DNA of 12,823 nt from JAJPHT01 sp035687045 (GTDB lineage Archaea > Thermoplasmatota > SW-10-69-26 > JACQPN01 > JAJPHT01). Where the stretch lies: positions 1 through 12,823 of the forward strand of contig DASRYU010000274.1 in the NCBI GenBank assembly GCA_035687045.1, in the 5' to 3' direction. Every line of letters begins with the position of its first letter. Positions within the stretch are counted from its first letter, which is position 1. Below, one piece after another: positions 12,072 to 12,823 of this stretch. A model generated the notes under the pieces. The model was not told where the DNA came from. It saw only the letters and a list, made by a program, of their open reading frames with translations, and did not search any database. The position numbers and the translations under genes were made by a program.

Positions 12072-12488
12072 TCACGCGTTCTTCTGCGCGTCGACGTGCG
12101 CGAGGCGGCGCTGCACCGTGCGCACGCACGCGTTCTCGACGTAGGCGAGCCCTGCCTCCCGCGCGATGCGCGCCGCCTCCTCGCTCTCGAGCCCGCTCTG
12201 AAGCCAGATCGCCTTCGCGCCCGCGGCGACGGCCTCGCGCGCGATGGCCGGCGCCTCCTCGGACGGGCGGAACACGTTCACGAGGTCGACGGGGCCAGGG
12301 ACCTCCGCGAGGCTCTTGTACGCCTGGCGGCCGAACATCTCGCCGCCGCGCGGGTTCACCGGGAGGACGTCGTAGCCTTGCTCGAGGAGGTGCTTCGGGA
12401 TCTCGTGCGCGTCCTTGCCAGGCGTGCCCGACGCGCCGACCACGGCGATGCGCTTGCTGCGGCGGAGGAGGTCGACCGGATCATCCAT
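12072..12488 (-). CDS. CoA-binding domain protein (YccU-type, CoA_binding_2)
   Basis: A protein of 138 aa starting at ATG 12488, the normal length for stand-alone members. It is a Rossmann-fold protein that binds CoA, related to the CoA-binding domain of succinyl-CoA synthetases. Residues 12-46 show KRIAVVGASGTPGKDAHEIP followed by LLEQGYDVLPVNPRGGEMFG, the glycine-rich first strand-turn-helix and the V-N-P element. VDLVNVFRPSEEAPAIAREAVAAGAKAIWLQSG (68-99) gives the V-x-V-F-x-P and W-x-Q-x-G motifs that define the family. The protein closes with AGLAYVENACVRTVQRRL, where Cys121 sits in the conserved x-x-x-C-x-x position. The physiological role is not firmly known; in some bacteria relatives are linked to CoA or persulfide handling. 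It is separated by 58 bp from the NTF2-like gene upstream, with its own promoter-like block. Confidence 0.9.
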   Translation of the reverse strand: MDDPVDLLRRSKRIAVVGASGTPGKDAHEIPKHLLEQGYDVLPVNPRGGEMFGRQAYKSLAEVPGPVDLVNVFRPSEEAPAIAREAVAAGAKAIWLQSGLESEEAARIAREAGLAYVENACVRTVQRRLAHVDAQKNA

Positions 12489-12512
12489 CGACGCTGCGGA
12501 GCCTGCGCTGCC

Positions 12513-12518
12513 ACTTGA
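12513..12518 (-). promoter_or_regulatory. Putative box A for CoA-binding protein gene
   Basis: TCAAGT on the minus strand is centred 27-28 nt before ATG 12488, the same spacing seen at several other starts in the window. Confidence 0.3.
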
Positions 12519-12546
12519 CGCTGACGGCCGCTTCGACGGTGCGGAG

Positions 12547-12823
12547 CTACTTCGAGCGGGAGGCCACGAACGCGTCGAGCCCCCGGTGCGCGTCCGCGCG
12601 GACGCGGCGGCGCAGCATGGGCGTCCAGCCCAGGAGCGCGCCCGCAGGCCCGAGCGCCATGCGCGCCCAGCGCCACAGGCTGAACGAGTCGTCGTGGCGC
12701 ACGATGAGGCCGTCGCGGAACGCGAAGCGCGCGTCGATGACGTTGCGCACGCTCCGGCGCGCCTTGCCGAACGTGTAGGTGGCCGTCCAGCGCGCGGAGC
12801 CGCGCGCCTCGTCCGCCTCGATG
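12547..12823 (-). CDS. NTF2/SnoaL-like fold protein, C-terminal fragment (5' end outside window)
   Basis: The frame is open from the window edge to a TAG at 12547-12549, giving 91 full residues; the start lies beyond base 12823. The readable part begins IEADEARGSARWTATYTF and continues RRSVRNVIDARFAFRDGLIVRHDDSFSLWRWARMAL, then LLGWTPMLRRRVRADAHRGLDAF. The strand-turn-strand with V-x-N-V-I-D-A-x-F-x-F-R-D-G-L-I-x-R-H-x-D-x-F-x-x-W-x-W is the signature of a common nuclear transport factor 2-like (SnoaL-like) protein group: a small cone-shaped fold that holds a hydrophobic ligand or acts as an uncharacterised enzyme. A GTG at 12750 would give only 67 residues and cut the fold, so it is not the start. 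It may be transcribed into the downstream CoA-binding gene, 58 bp away. Confidence 0.85.
   Translation of the reverse strand, partial: IEADEARGSARWTATYTFGKARRSVRNVIDARFAFRDGLIVRHDDSFSLWRWARMALGPAGALLGWTPMLRRRVRADAHRGLDAFVASRSK

Noticed and set aside
11032..12129. N-terminal extension of the YtkA-like protein to 550 codons
   Set aside because: It overlaps the tube-like gene, is Arg/Ala-rich, and would precede an obvious signal peptide at 11031.

Overview
The window is 12.8 kb of very GC-rich DNA (about 70% by eye), and it reads as an archaeon, probably a high-GC, non-halophilic euryarchaeal lineage such as Thermoplasmatota. The evidence is an archaeal-type UPF0200 P-loop nucleotide kinase, a tandem winged-helix regulator of archaeal style, an Hsp20 of archaeal type, lipobox lipoproteins, and start codons preceded at about 27-29 nt by a small A/T-richer block, as expected for leaderless archaeal promoters. 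The lineage is inferred; no rRNA or marker gene is present.

Layout. Positions 1-190 hold the C-terminus of an acyl-CoA dehydrogenase (+). A 193-bp spacer (191-383) carries large nested inverted repeats. On the minus strand a double TFIIB-type zinc-finger protein (1466-993) and a GNAT acetyltransferase (908-384) are separated by a heptanucleotide tandem array (926-988). A small heat-shock protein (+, 1579-1956) converges on a minus-strand pair: a tandem winged-helix regulator (2802-2260) and a 95-aa four-cysteine protein (2253-1966). Divergent from these are a thioredoxin (2960-3265), a UPF0200 kinase (3351-3914) and a small lipoprotein (3958-4446).

Positions 4451-12000 are a cell-surface region. 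It holds an Asp-box (sialidase-fold) lipoprotein (minus, to 5893), a divergent LVIVD-repeat propeller lipoprotein (5995-7410), and a tight three-gene minus-strand operon (11999-7424). The operon encodes a secreted protein with two tandem domains that I read as Hcp/gp19 tail-tube-like, a secreted YtkA/FixH-like protein with a C-terminal membrane anchor, and a 1018-aa secreted protein in which the same double tube-like module is fused behind three LamG domains. This operon is the best candidate for an undescribed system: a possible extracellular tube- or filament-like assembly with a lectin-like partner. The right end has a CoA-binding (YccU-type) protein (12488-12072) and a truncated NTF2/SnoaL-like protein (12823-12547).

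Genes are densely packed. Three of the four convergent pairs are only 4-13 bp apart, and operon joints are 4-bp overlaps or gaps of at most 6 bp. No gene-free stretch exceeds 300 bp. I saw no tRNA, rRNA, transposase or CRISPR array.
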